Of a DNA stretch of 8,209 nt, positions 1-6,724 are shown piece after piece (the stretch's first letter is position 1; every line of letters begins with the position of its first letter). The stretch is from Bryobacterales bacterium. GTDB taxonomy: Bacteria; Acidobacteriota; Terriglobia; Bryobacterales; Bryobacteraceae. The position numbers were made by a program, and so were the translations under genes. The notes below the pieces were generated by a model. The model did not search any database and had not been told where the DNA came from. It saw nothing but the letters and a program-made list of their open reading frames with translations. The stretch covers positions 5,544-13,752 of the forward strand of contig DOZZ01000238.1 of the NCBI GenBank assembly GCA_003517725.1, written 5' to 3'.

Positions 1-1175
1 GCATACTCGATCTTCATCGGCCGCGCCTGATTGGGAATGTAATCCAGATCGCAGGCCGGATCCGGATCGTCCAGATTCATGGTGGGCGGGGCGATCTGGT
101 TGAGGATTGACAGCACCGTGATGCCGCCCTCCAGCGCGCCGGCACCGCCCAGTAAATGGCCGGTCATGGACTTGGTGGAACTCACGGCCAGCTTGTAGGC
201 GTGGTCTCCGAAACAGCGTCGTATGGCGAGCGTCTCCAGACGATCCCCCAGCGGGGTTGAGGTTCCATGCGCGTTGATGTAGTCGATCTGGTGCGGCTCC
301 AGCTTGGCGTCGCGCAGCGCGTTGCGCATCACCCGGAAGGCGCCGTCGCCATCTTCCGAGGGAGACGTCACGTGGTACGCGTCGCCGCTCATGCCGTAGC
401 CCACGATCTCGGCCAGAATGTTGGCGCCGCGGCGCTTGGCGAACTCCAGTTCTTCGAGGATCAGAATGCCCGCGCCTTCGCCCACCACGAATCCGTCGCG
501 GTCTTTGTCGAAGGGCCGCGAGGCTTTTTCGGGCTCGTCGTTGCGGGTGGACAGCGCGCGCATGGCGGCGAACCCGCCGATACCCATGGGCGAGATGCAG
601 GCCTCGGCGCCGCCGCAGATCATGGCATCGGCGTCATCGTGCTGGATCAAACGGAACGAATCGCCCAGCGAATGCGCGCTGGTGGTGCAGGCCGTCGCGG
701 TCGCGGAGTTGGGCCCCTTGGCGCCGGTGCGGATCGAGACCTGGCCTGAAGCCAGATTCACGATGGTGGCGGGAATGAAAAAGGGCGAGATGCGGCGCGG
801 TCCGTACTTCAGCAGATTCTTGTGCTCGCGTTCGATCACCTCGAAGCCGCCGATGCCGCTGCCGATGTAGACGCCCACGCGCTCCGCATTTTCAGGCGTT
901 ACCTGCAGCCCGGCGTGTTGCATGGCGTCGGCGGCGGCCGCGATCCCGAACTGGATGAAGCGGCCCATCTTCTTGACATCTTTTTTGTCGACGAACTGCT
1001 GCGGGTCGAAATTCTTGACCTCGCCGGCAATGCGGCAGGCAAACTCAGTGGCGTCGAAGGATTCGATGCCGGTGATGCCGTTGCGGCCGGCCAGGATCCC
1101 CTGCCATGTTTCGTCCGATCCGATGCCCAGGGCCGTCACCAGCCCCACGCCCGTTACTACAACTCTGCGCGGAAT
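1..1175 (-). CDS. fabF: beta-ketoacyl-ACP synthase II (FabF), 3' end cut by window edge, apparent ATT start
   Basis: Condensing enzyme of type II fatty-acid synthesis in the cytosol. It joins malonyl-ACP to a growing acyl-ACP with release of CO2. About 391 residues are in the window. E. coli FabF is about 412, so roughly the last 20 residues, including the usual Gly-rich NSFGFGGTN stretch, lie beyond position 1. The catalytic triad is visible: nucleophile Cys163 in TATACTTSAHSLGD, His303 in NAHGTSTPLGD, and Lys335/His340 in SSTKSMTGHLLG. The N-terminal strand reads PRRVVVTGVGLVTALG. No ATG, GTG or TTG lies between the acpP stop and the codons for that strand. The ATT at 1175-1173 sits 7 bases after an AAAGGAG Shine-Dalgarno, and counting from it places all three catalytic residues within one of the E. 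coli numbering. The next possible start, GTG at 1148, would delete the first strand and has no Shine-Dalgarno. The gene lies 24 bases after acpP and is probably co-transcribed with it. Identity is secure; the start codon is inferred. Confidence 0.95.
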   Translation of the reverse strand, partial: MPRRVVVTGVGLVTALGIGSDETWQGILAGRNGITGIESFDATEFACRIAGEVKNFDPQQFVDKKDVKKMGRFIQFGIAAAADAMQHAGLQVTPENAERVGVYIGSGIGGFEVIEREHKNLLKYGPRRISPFFIPATIVNLASGQVSIRTGAKGPNSATATACTTSAHSLGDSFRLIQHDDADAMICGGAEACISPMGIGGFAAMRALSTRNDEPEKASRPFDKDRDGFVVGEGAGILILEELEFAKRRGANILAEIVGYGMSGDAYHVTSPSEDGDGAFRVMRNALRDAKLEPHQIDYINAHGTSTPLGDRLETLAIRRCFGDHAYKLAVSSTKSMTGHLLGGAGALEGGITVLSILNQIAPPTMNLDDPDPACDLDYIPNQARPMKIEY

Positions 1176-1182
1176 AAACGGA

Positions 1183-1189
1183 CTCCTTT
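1183..1189 (-). promoter_or_regulatory. Shine-Dalgarno of fabF that points to an ATT start
   Basis: On the minus strand the bases read AAAGGAG, followed by 7 bases and then ATT (1175-1173), CCG, CGC, AGA. The motif lies inside the 24-base gap between acpP and fabF. Its strength and ideal spacing are the main reason for choosing ATT rather than a downstream GTG. Confidence 0.7.
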
Positions 1190-1199
1190 GGCGTCCCGG

Positions 1200-1445
1200 C
1201 TACTTCTTTTGGGTTTTCGCCTCAATATAATCGACCGCATTCTTCACGGTCGCAATCTTCTCGGCATCTTCGTCTGGAATCTCCAGCTCGAAGGCCTCTT
1301 CAAATGCCATGACCAGCTCGACAATGTCGAGGGAGTCTGCTCCAAGGTCGTCCACAAACGACGCATTGCTCTCCACCTGGGCTTCGTCCACGCCCAGCTG
1401 TTCGACAATAATCTGCTTTACCTTCTGCTCAACTGCGGCCGCCAT
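1200..1445 (-). CDS. acpP: acyl carrier protein
   Basis: Small acidic cytosolic carrier that holds acyl intermediates of fatty-acid synthesis on a 4'-phosphopantetheine arm. It has 81 residues, the usual ACP length. The attachment site is Ser38 in [16 protein letters not shown], the canonical DSL motif at the start of helix II. Helix I ([17 protein letters not shown]), the acidic recognition helix and the C-terminal VKNAVDYIE helix are all present. The ATG at 1445 has an AGGAGG Shine-Dalgarno (1450-1455) 4 bases upstream. FabF, which condenses ACP-bound substrates, starts 24 bases after the TAG stop. That TAG is in the same reading frame as fabF with no other stop between. The call is essentially certain from sequence. 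Confidence 0.98.
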   Translation of the reverse strand: MAAAVEQKVKQIIVEQLGVDEAQVESNASFVDDLGADSLDIVELVMAFEEAFELEIPDEDAEKIATVKNAVDYIEAKTQKK

Positions 1446-1487
1446 GCTGCCTCCTGGGGATTGTGAAACCGGGTGTGCAAAGCTCTG

Positions 1488-1517
1488 ATTCTAGCCGTCT
1501 ATGGCTCACGGAAGCAA
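1488..1517 (-). promoter_or_regulatory. possible sigma70-type promoter for acpP-fabF
   Basis: In the 82-base gap between the acetyltransferase stop and acpP, the minus strand reads TTGCTT (1517-1512), 18 bases, then TAGAAT (1493-1488). The -10 box matches 5 of 6 consensus bases and the -35 box 3 of 6. Initiation near 1481 would give a leader of about 35 bases ending in the acpP Shine-Dalgarno. A private promoter would make sense for a highly expressed ACP gene. The evidence is motif matching only, and weak promoters are easily found by chance. Confidence 0.35.
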
Positions 1518-1527
1518 CCCGCCGCGT

Positions 1528-2538
1528 CTACGCCAGCCGGGACGGACCCGGGGCCGCTTCCCACACACAAGCCGGAAAACGCCGAACCGAAACAAAACCG
1601 GCGCGCAGATACAAGCGTAGCGCTTCGCCGTTCGAAGAGGTAACCGTAAGGCTGGCGCCGCGGCAGCCCTGTTCGCGCATGGCGCGCAGGCAGCGTACCA
1701 TCAGCGCGCGCCCCAGCCCGCGGCCCTGCATGCGCGGCGCCACGCAGAGCTGCGTGATATGGCCGGCGCGCTCGCCCACCAGGCTGGCCAGACACACGCC
1801 GCACAGGGCGCGGGTCTGGCGGTCCAGGGCCACCAGCGAGGCGCCGATCTGAAACGTGCCGCAGCCGGGATACTGCACGATGTTGTAGAGAAATTTGCGC
1901 GCGCCGGCCACCGAGCGGTACTGGTCGTTAATGCGTGCGTCGATGTGGCCCGCGTACACCTCGGAGATCATCGCGGCCGTGGCTTCTTGCCAGGTGGAGG
2001 ACCATGGTTCGAACACCACGTCGCGGCCCACGCGCGCGTCTTCCAGGGCGTCGGCGCGGGCCAGGTCGAACATCATAAAGTCGCGTTCGAACACCTGCAG
2101 CTGCCGCCCGCCGGGCAGCGCGCGCAAGCGGCGCACCAGCGGCGGGCCGGCTTCGAACAGCATCAACTGGCTCTCGATGCGTTCCACCGGGGCGGCCAGC
2201 AAGCATTTCAGCGTGGCCCGCAGCAGCATGTCTTCGTTTTCGGGAGAGCGAAAGTCCTCAGAGACGAAAAGATTGCCGATCAGGCCTTTGGGCGCTTCGA
2301 GCAGGTAATAGCAATAACCGACGACGGCGCCGCGGCGGGAAACCAGAGCCGCGCCGTTCAGCACGCGCAGTTCGGTGAAGCGGCGTACCAGGTCGGCCGA
2401 CCGCCCGAAATCCCAGTGCAGCGCCTCACGCCAGGCGAGCGTTTCCTCGGCCAGCAGCGGCGCCAGATCCAGCGGACGCAGATCCCGCAGATCGCGCAGC
2501 TCCAGCAGCTCCGGACCCGGCGAGGCGTGGGCAGCCAT
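1528..2538 (-). CDS. GNAT-family N-acetyltransferase, probable tandem-GNAT protein
   Basis: Predicted acetyl-CoA-dependent N-acyltransferase; substrate not recognisable. It has 336 residues, about twice a single GNAT domain. The C-terminal half holds a good GNAT core: strand 4 ITQLCVAPRMQ, then the pyrophosphate-binding QGRGLG loop (Gln271-Gly276) and helix GRALMVRCLRAM. Motif B follows as SNGEALRLYLRAGF, ending in the common RAGF turn. The N-terminal half (about 60-130: NGAALVSRRGAVVGYCYYLL, then NLFVSEDFR) resembles the GNAT sheet but lacks the Q/RxxGxG loop, so it is probably a degenerate second domain. The ATG at 2538 has no clear Shine-Dalgarno. The gene is divergent from phoH and lies 82 bases upstream of acpP, so it may be co-transcribed with acpP and fabF. 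A role in modifying fatty-acid or ribosomal components cannot be inferred from position alone. RimI-like protein acetylation and antibiotic or small-molecule acetylation are both possible. Confidence 0.85.
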   Translation of the reverse strand: MAAHASPGPELLELRDLRDLRPLDLAPLLAEETLAWREALHWDFGRSADLVRRFTELRVLNGAALVSRRGAVVGYCYYLLEAPKGLIGNLFVSEDFRSPENEDMLLRATLKCLLAAPVERIESQLMLFEAGPPLVRRLRALPGGRQLQVFERDFMMFDLARADALEDARVGRDVVFEPWSSTWQEATAAMISEVYAGHIDARINDQYRSVAGARKFLYNIVQYPGCGTFQIGASLVALDRQTRALCGVCLASLVGERAGHITQLCVAPRMQGRGLGRALMVRCLRAMREQGCRGASLTVTSSNGEALRLYLRAGFVSVRRFPACVWEAAPGPSRLA

Positions 2539-2573
2539 CTCGATTCAACTGTAACGCATCCGAGTCGCGCGGC

Positions 2574-2603
2574 TGGCTTTCGGGCTGCCTTCACGGGTAT
2601 AAT
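2574..2603 (+). promoter_or_regulatory. likely promoter of the phoH-ybeY-corC-era operon
   Basis: The 209-base divergent region contains a perfect TATAAT box at 2598-2603. A weak -35-like TGGCTT lies at 2574-2579, 18 bases upstream. Initiation near 2610 would leave a leader of about 138 bases before phoH. The location, directly upstream of a seven-gene co-directional run, supports it. The -35 match is poor, so an activator or another sigma factor may be involved. No equally good promoter was seen for the divergent acetyltransferase gene. Confidence 0.5.
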
Positions 2604-2620
2604 GAGTTCGGATGGTAGTT

Positions 2621-2678
2621 CACCGCCGCCAGACGGTGCGGTCCACTTTCCGATCTCTACCGCGGGTCAACTGCCCGC
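2621..2678 (+). other. phoH leader with overlapping short inverted repeats
   Basis: Three 5-bp complementary pairs are visible: CACCG (2621-2625) with CGGTG (2634-2638), GCGGT (2638-2642) with ACCGC (2659-2663), and GCGGG (2662-2666) with CCCGC (2674-2678). The middle pairing shares bases with both others, so it would exclude them. No U-run follows, so this is not an intrinsic terminator. Short G+C-rich stems occur by chance in sequence of this composition, and no known riboswitch is recognised here. Confidence 0.2.
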
Positions 2679-2727
2679 TTCCGCAGCTTCTCGCCCCGCA
2701 CGACCCGATCGAGACAGTCATTTTCCC

Positions 2728-2733
2728 GGAGGT
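2728..2733 (+). promoter_or_regulatory. Shine-Dalgarno-like GGAGGT, unusually far from the phoH ATG
   Basis: GGAGGT ends 14 bases before the ATG at 2748, more than the usual 5 to 9. In-frame codons nearer to it (TTC, AAC, TCA) cannot start translation. No ATG, GTG or TTG exists in frame back to the upstream TAG at 2616. The ATG is therefore kept as the start, with a long spacer. Confidence 0.45.
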
Positions 2734-2747
2734 ATCCGTTCAACTCA

Positions 2748-3785
2748 ATGAAGACCAGCGTGCAAGTCAACCGCGGTATCGAGAGCCTTTACGGCACCCG
2801 CGACGAGAATATCCGGCTGCTGGAAGCCGGACTCCAGATCAAGACCAGCATCTTCGACAGCGCGCTCGAAATCGAGGGTGAGCCCGAGCAGGTTCACCGC
2901 GCTGAAGACATCCTGGGCGATTACGTCGATCTGGTGAGTGAAGGGGTCGTCTTCAAGAACGGAGATCTGAACAGTTATTTGAAAGTGGTGGTGGCGGATC
3001 CGCGCGTTTCGCTGCGGTCGCTGGTAACCAACGCCAAGAAACGTAACTGCGGCAATAAAGACCTGGTGCCGAAATCTCTCAACCAGGTGCTGTATATCGA
3101 CGCCATCGAGCGCAACGACATGGTCTTCGGCATCGGCCCGGCCGGTACCGGCAAGACCTATCTGGCGGTGGCGATGGCGGTTTCGGCGCTGCTGGCCGGC
3201 AAGGTCAGCCGCATCATCCTGACGCGGCCCGCCGTCGAAGCCGGCGAGCGCCTGGGCTTTCTGCCGGGCTCGCTGCAGGAAAAGATCGATCCCTACCTGC
3301 GCCCGCTGTATGACGCGCTGTTCGACATGCTGGGCGCCGAGAAGGTGGAGAAGTTCACGCGCGAGGGCAAAATAGAAGTCGCGCCAATCGCCTTCATGCG
3401 CGGCCGCACGCTGAACACCAGCTTCGTGATTCTGGACGAAGCGCAGAACAGCACCTTCGAACAGCTCAAAATGGTGCTGACGCGGCTGGGCTTCGGCTCC
3501 AAAATGGTAATTAACGGCGACCCCACGCAAACCGATCTTCCGGCCGGACGCCGCGGCGGCCTGACCGATGCGCGCGAGGTGCTGAGCGGCATTGAAGGCA
3601 TCGGCTTCGTGCAGTTCTCGGATGGCGATGTGGTGCGCCACAACCTGGTGCAGCGCATTGTCAAAGCCTATGAGCGCTACAATGAAGGTCTGAGCCGGCA
3701 AATGACATTGACGCTCGATACCGTGCCGGACCCGTTGCTCGCCGACCGGATGATGGCTTCGACCGGCACGCAGTTGAGCGCCTGA
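2748..3785 (+). CDS. ybeZ: PhoH-like ATPase (YbeZ)
   Basis: Cytosolic P-loop ATPase of the PhoH/YbeZ family. Known members are RNA-associated, bind YbeY and take part in rRNA processing. It has 345 residues, a normal family length. The N-terminal region (about 1-75, [19 protein letters not shown] and following) is the small KH-like PhoH lead domain. The ATPase core follows: Walker A GPAGTGKT at 130-137, Walker B with the catalytic pair in [10 protein letters not shown] (Asp230-Glu231), and the family signature [10 protein letters not shown] from Asn256. RGRTLNTSF precedes Walker B as usual. The last 25 or so residues are low in conservation. The ATG at 2748 is the only start in frame. The ybeY gene begins 12 bases after the stop, matching the widespread ybeZ-ybeY pairing. 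Older names are phoH or phoL. Direct phosphate-starvation control is not shown by the sequence, and no Pho box was recognised. Confidence 0.95.
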   Translation: MKTSVQVNRGIESLYGTRDENIRLLEAGLQIKTSIFDSALEIEGEPEQVHRAEDILGDYVDLVSEGVVFKNGDLNSYLKVVVADPRVSLRSLVTNAKKRNCGNKDLVPKSLNQVLYIDAIERNDMVFGIGPAGTGKTYLAVAMAVSALLAGKVSRIILTRPAVEAGERLGFLPGSLQEKIDPYLRPLYDALFDMLGAEKVEKFTREGKIEVAPIAFMRGRTLNTSFVILDEAQNSTFEQLKMVLTRLGFGSKMVINGDPTQTDLPAGRRGGLTDAREVLSGIEGIGFVQFSDGDVVRHNLVQRIVKAYERYNEGLSRQMTLTLDTVPDPLLADRMMASTGTQLSA

Positions 3786-3797
3786 GCGGCGCCCTGC

Positions 3798-4262
3798 ATG
3801 CCTGCCTCCGACCCTCCGCTTGCGTTTCCCGATCCGCTGGTCACATTTGTCCGGACTCCCGCTGAGATCGACCGCGGCCGCCTCGAACAATTTGCCCGCA
3901 CCCTGCGCCAGCGCGTGGCGCGCGGCAAAGGCTTCGCCTGCCGCATCACCGGCGATGCCGAGTTGCGCCGCTTGAACCAGGCTTTTCTGGGGCACGACTA
4001 CGCCACCGACGTGCTCTCTTTCCCCTGCCAGGACGATGACTTTCTGGGCGACCTGGCCATCTCCAGGCAGCGCGCCGCCGAACAAGCCCGGCGCTTTGGC
4101 CACGATGTGCACCAGGAGATCGAAGTGCTGATGCTGCACGGGCTGCTACATCTGACGGGCCTCGATCACGAGACTGACGACGGACGCATGGCCCGCGCCG
4201 AAGCCCGCTGGCGGCGCCAACTGGGTCTGCCCGGCGGACTGATCGAGAGAGCCCGCGCATGA
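3798..4262 (+). CDS. ybeY: endoribonuclease YbeY, 16S rRNA 3'-end maturation factor
   Basis: Single-strand-specific metallo-RNase that acts in 16S rRNA 3' maturation and ribosome quality control in the cytosol. It has 154 residues, as in E. coli. The zinc site HGLLHLTGLDH (His114, His118, His124) is complete. The upstream signature is LNQAFLGHDYATDVLSFP (59-76), followed by LGDLAISR. At Leu64, the position aligning with E. coli Arg59 (LNLTYRGKDKPTNVLSFP), this protein lacks the usual arginine. The ATG at 3798 has only a weak GAG-type Shine-Dalgarno, so coupling to phoH 12 bases upstream is likely. The stop overlaps the next gene's start as ATGA. Partners PhoH/YbeZ and Era are in the same operon, which fits the known YbeY-YbeZ-Era functional network. 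Identity is secure; full RNase activity is assumed. Confidence 0.95.
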   Translation: MPASDPPLAFPDPLVTFVRTPAEIDRGRLEQFARTLRQRVARGKGFACRITGDAELRRLNQAFLGHDYATDVLSFPCQDDDFLGDLAISRQRAAEQARRFGHDVHQEIEVLMLHGLLHLTGLDHETDDGRMARAEARWRRQLGLPGGLIERARA

Positions 4263-5530
4263 CTGTTTTCCTGATCCTGATCACGCTGGTGCTGGCCGCC
4301 GTCGTGACCGTCATCACTCTGGTGCAGATGTTCTATCTGGAAAGCCAGCGGCTGCGCATACGCGATTCGGCCTCCATGCAGTTTTTTAAAGCGAAGCTCT
4401 CGCCGCTGCTCAAGCTGGAGATCGAAGCCGGTTCGCTGACCTGGTCGGTAGTCAAGCATTCGGCGCTGTTGTGGATGGGCATGTGCGTCTTCGCGGTGCT
4501 GATGGATGGGCCGGAGCTCACCTTCGCGGTGGTGATTCAAGCCGCGCTGACCGGGTGGCTGCTGATGATGGCCACGGCCTATGCCATTCCGCAGATGCTA
4601 TACCGCCGCTCGCGCTGCACCTGGCTGCTGCCGCTGGTGCCGGTGCTGCGGCTGACGGCGATTGCGTTTCGTCCCGTGGTGGGCGTGCTCAACTTTATCC
4701 AGTCGGTGCTTGAAATCGCGCAGGCGACCGCCGAACAGGAGGACGCCAACACGCCGGCTGAAAATATCGATGTGCTGATCAATGCCGGCGCCGAGGAAGG
4801 GCTGGTGGAAGAGGAAGACCGCAAGCTGATCCAGTCGGTGGTGGAGTTCGGCGACAAAATCGTGCGCGAGGTGATGACGCCGCGGCCCAGCATCGTGGCC
4901 ATCAGCGCCAATGCCTCGCTCGAACAGCTGCGCCAGCTGGTAATCAACGAGCAATACTCGCGCATCCCGGTGTATGAAGGCAGCCTGGACCAGATCATCG
5001 GCTTCGTGCACGTGCGCGATATGTTCGAGCTCGAAGAAGAGCAGCGCGCCGAGCGCAAGACGCGCGACATCATGCGGCCGCTGCGCTTCGTGCCCGAGAC
5101 CAAGCCGGCCAGCGAACTGATGCGCGAGATGCAGCAGGAAGGCACGCACATGGTGGTGGTGGTGGACGAGTACGGCAACACCGCGGGCTTGGCCACCATG
5201 GAAGACCTGGTGGAAGTGATCCTGGGCGAAATTCGCGACGAGCATGAGCCGGAGTCGGATGTGCAGGAAGACGCCGGCGGCTACATCGTGTCGGGCAGCT
5301 TCGACGTCAGCCGCCTGGAGGACATGCTGGGCTTTCAGCGGGCTGAAGAGATTGAGTCGGCCACCGTCGGCGGGCTGGTCACCGAATGGTTGGGCCACGT
5401 GCCGCAGCCGGGGCAGGTGATCGAGCGCGACGGCATCCGCGTGGAGGTGTTGGCCAGCGATGAAATGCGCGTGGAGCAGGTGCGCGTCAGCCGCCCCGCG
5501 CCGGCCGTTGGCCAGAAAGTGGAAGCATGA
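4259..5530 (+). CDS. CorC/HlyC-family CBS-domain membrane protein (CNNM/DUF21-like N-terminus)
   Basis: Inner-membrane protein of the CorC/CNNM family, linked to Mg2+ or Co2+ transport. It has 423 residues and three parts. A hydrophobic N-terminal domain spans about 1-145, with likely membrane segments near 2-24, 66-83, 87-107 and 120-142. A CBS pair follows: the first from MTPRP (Met206) to about 262, the second from Met272 (IMRPLRF) through MVVVVDEYGNTAGLATMEDL to about 330. The CorC_HlyC C-terminal domain is at about 345-418 (GGYIVSGSFDVSRLEDMLG, ATVGGLVTEWLGHVPQPG). The membrane domain is divergent. Where relatives usually read GE-x-x-PK, this one has Ala107-Tyr108-Ala109-Ile110-Pro111-Gln112. 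Start and stop overlap both neighbours as ATGA. Position between ybeY and era matches corC/ybeX in many genomes. Metal transport is known for the family only; it is uncertain here. Confidence 0.9.
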   Translation: MTVFLILITLVLAAVVTVITLVQMFYLESQRLRIRDSASMQFFKAKLSPLLKLEIEAGSLTWSVVKHSALLWMGMCVFAVLMDGPELTFAVVIQAALTGWLLMMATAYAIPQMLYRRSRCTWLLPLVPVLRLTAIAFRPVVGVLNFIQSVLEIAQATAEQEDANTPAENIDVLINAGAEEGLVEEEDRKLIQSVVEFGDKIVREVMTPRPSIVAISANASLEQLRQLVINEQYSRIPVYEGSLDQIIGFVHVRDMFELEEEQRAERKTRDIMRPLRFVPETKPASELMREMQQEGTHMVVVVDEYGNTAGLATMEDLVEVILGEIRDEHEPESDVQEDAGGYIVSGSFDVSRLEDMLGFQRAEEIESATVGGLVTEWLGHVPQPGQVIERDGIRVEVLASDEMRVEQVRVSRPAPAVGQKVEA

Positions 5531-6432
5531 TTTTTCGTTCCGGTTTCGTCAGTATCCTGGGCCGTCCCAACGCGGGCAAATCCACGTTGATGAACGCGCT
5601 GGTGGAAAGTAAGGTCGCGATTGTCGCCGATAAGCCGCAGACCACGCGCAGCGCCATCCAGGCGGTGTGGACCGGCGAACACGAGCAGATTATTTTTCTG
5701 GACACGCCGGGGATCCACAAAGCCGAATCCGCGATTCACAAGCGCATGATGGAGAGCGTGCGCTCGGCGCTCTCGGAACGCGACCTGCTGCTGTACGTGA
5801 TCGATGCGACTACCGGCCCCAGCGAAGCCGACCGGCACGGCGTCGACATGCTGCGGCACACCTCGACCCCGGTGCTGGCGGTGCTCAATAAAACCGATCT
5901 GCTGGAGCGCAAGGAAGACGTGCTGCCGGTGATTGAGCGCTACCGCGCGCTGTTCGATTTCGCCGATTTTCTGCCGATCTCGGCGCTCGACACGGGGCAG
6001 GTCCTGCGGCTGCGCGAAGCTATCGTGGCGCGGCTGCCCGAAGGTCCGGCTTATTTTCCCGCGGACCACGTTACGGATCAGCCGGCGCGTTTTCTGGCGG
6101 CCGAACTGGTGCGCGAGAAAGTGCTCCGGTTGACCCAGCAGGAAGTGCCGCACTCGGTGGCGGTGCTGATCGACAAGTGGGAAGAGTCGCAGGGGCTGCT
6201 CAAGATTTACGCGACGATCCTGGTGGAGCGCGACGGCCAGAAGGCCATCATCCTGGGCGCGCGCGGCAGCATGATCAAGCGCATCGGCACCAGCGCCCGC
6301 GAAGAGATGGAAAAACTCTTCGAAATTAAGATCTATCTGGATCTGCACGTCAAGGTGGAGGCCAACTGGCGCGAGAAACCGGCATTTCTCAATACCATGG
6401 ATTGGCGTACAATGACCGGGGATGACCATTAA
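5527..6432 (+). CDS. era: GTPase Era
   Basis: Essential GTPase that binds the 3' end of 16S rRNA and assists 30S subunit assembly, partly membrane-associated. It has 301 residues, the family's normal length. G-domain motifs are all present: G1 GRPNAGKST at 12-20, switch I DKPQTTR, G3 DTPG at 59-62, G4 NKTD at 121-124, and G5 SAL at 152-154. The C-terminal KH domain carries LGARGSMIKRIG (from 243) and ends with IYLDLHVKVEANWRE, the RNA-binding surface for the anti-Shine-Dalgarno region. The ATG overlaps the corC-like stop by 4 bases (ATGA), so translation is probably coupled. Its last 11 bases overlap the next gene. Grouping with ybeZ and ybeY places the three rRNA-maturation factors under one control. 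No missing or altered key residue was seen. Confidence 0.98.
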   Translation: MIFRSGFVSILGRPNAGKSTLMNALVESKVAIVADKPQTTRSAIQAVWTGEHEQIIFLDTPGIHKAESAIHKRMMESVRSALSERDLLLYVIDATTGPSEADRHGVDMLRHTSTPVLAVLNKTDLLERKEDVLPVIERYRALFDFADFLPISALDTGQVLRLREAIVARLPEGPAYFPADHVTDQPARFLAAELVREKVLRLTQQEVPHSVAVLIDKWEESQGLLKIYATILVERDGQKAIILGARGSMIKRIGTSAREEMEKLFEIKIYLDLHVKVEANWREKPAFLNTMDWRTMTGDDH

Positions 6433-6724
6433 ACGATCCATCTTCAGCCTGGCTGTCGCGGTTCTTCTGACGGTTCAGGGCGTCCCGCTGCGGGCCGCCA
6501 AAAAGCCGGTCACGGACGACGCGATTGTAGATAGCGTGAAGCGCAAACTGGCGACCGACGCTACCGTCAAAGGCGGCGCGCTGGATGTGGACGCCAAAGA
6601 CGGCGTGGTCGTGTTGAAAGGCAAAGTCACGGCCCAGAAGCAGAAGGACAAGGCCGAGCGCATCGCCCGCAAGGTCAACGGCGTCAAGAGCGTCGACAAC
6701 CAGCTGCAGGTCGGCCCGCGCTGA
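6422..6724 (+). CDS. exported BON-domain protein
   Basis: Small protein of 100 residues with an N-terminal export signal and one BON domain. BON domains occur in periplasmic proteins such as OsmY and are thought to bind phospholipid or envelope surfaces; the exact role of this one is unknown. The signal has a Lys-Arg start, a hydrophobic stretch FSLAVAVLLTV and a likely cut after LRA near residue 25. There is no lipobox cysteine. The BON domain (about 33-97) shows DDAIVDSVKRKLATD, a GALDVDAKDGVVVLKG turn and an ending of NGVKSVDNQLQV, all typical of the fold. The start ATG lies inside the end of era (11-base overlap) and has no good Shine-Dalgarno, so expression probably depends on translation of era. 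The stop overlaps the next start by one base (TGATG). Confidence 0.88.
   Translation: MTIKRSIFSLAVAVLLTVQGVPLRAAKKPVTDDAIVDSVKRKLATDATVKGGALDVDAKDGVVVLKGKVTAQKQKDKAERIARKVNGVKSVDNQLQVGPR

Noticed and set aside
267..1466. plus-strand open frames across fabF and acpP
   Set aside because: Composition is atypical and the minus strand encodes conserved FabF and ACP throughout.
2602..2751. possible 49-residue leader peptide (ATG 2602) whose TGA overlaps the phoH ATG
   Set aside because: Its ATG lies inside the TATAAT box, so the likely transcript would not contain it. It has no Shine-Dalgarno, and its codon third positions are not gene-like.
2612..2881. possible leaderless gene at ATG 2612, near the predicted transcription start
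   Set aside because: It runs about 130 bases into phoH in another frame and its translation shows no recognisable domain.
2745..4139. 464-codon open frame on the minus strand opposite phoH and ybeY
   Set aside because: Its His/Gln/Arg-rich translation has no domain. It lies antisense to two clear genes and is a product of high G+C codon bias.
5335..6441. 368-codon open frame on the minus strand opposite era
   Set aside because: Low-complexity His/Arg/Gln-rich translation antisense to an unmistakable era gene.
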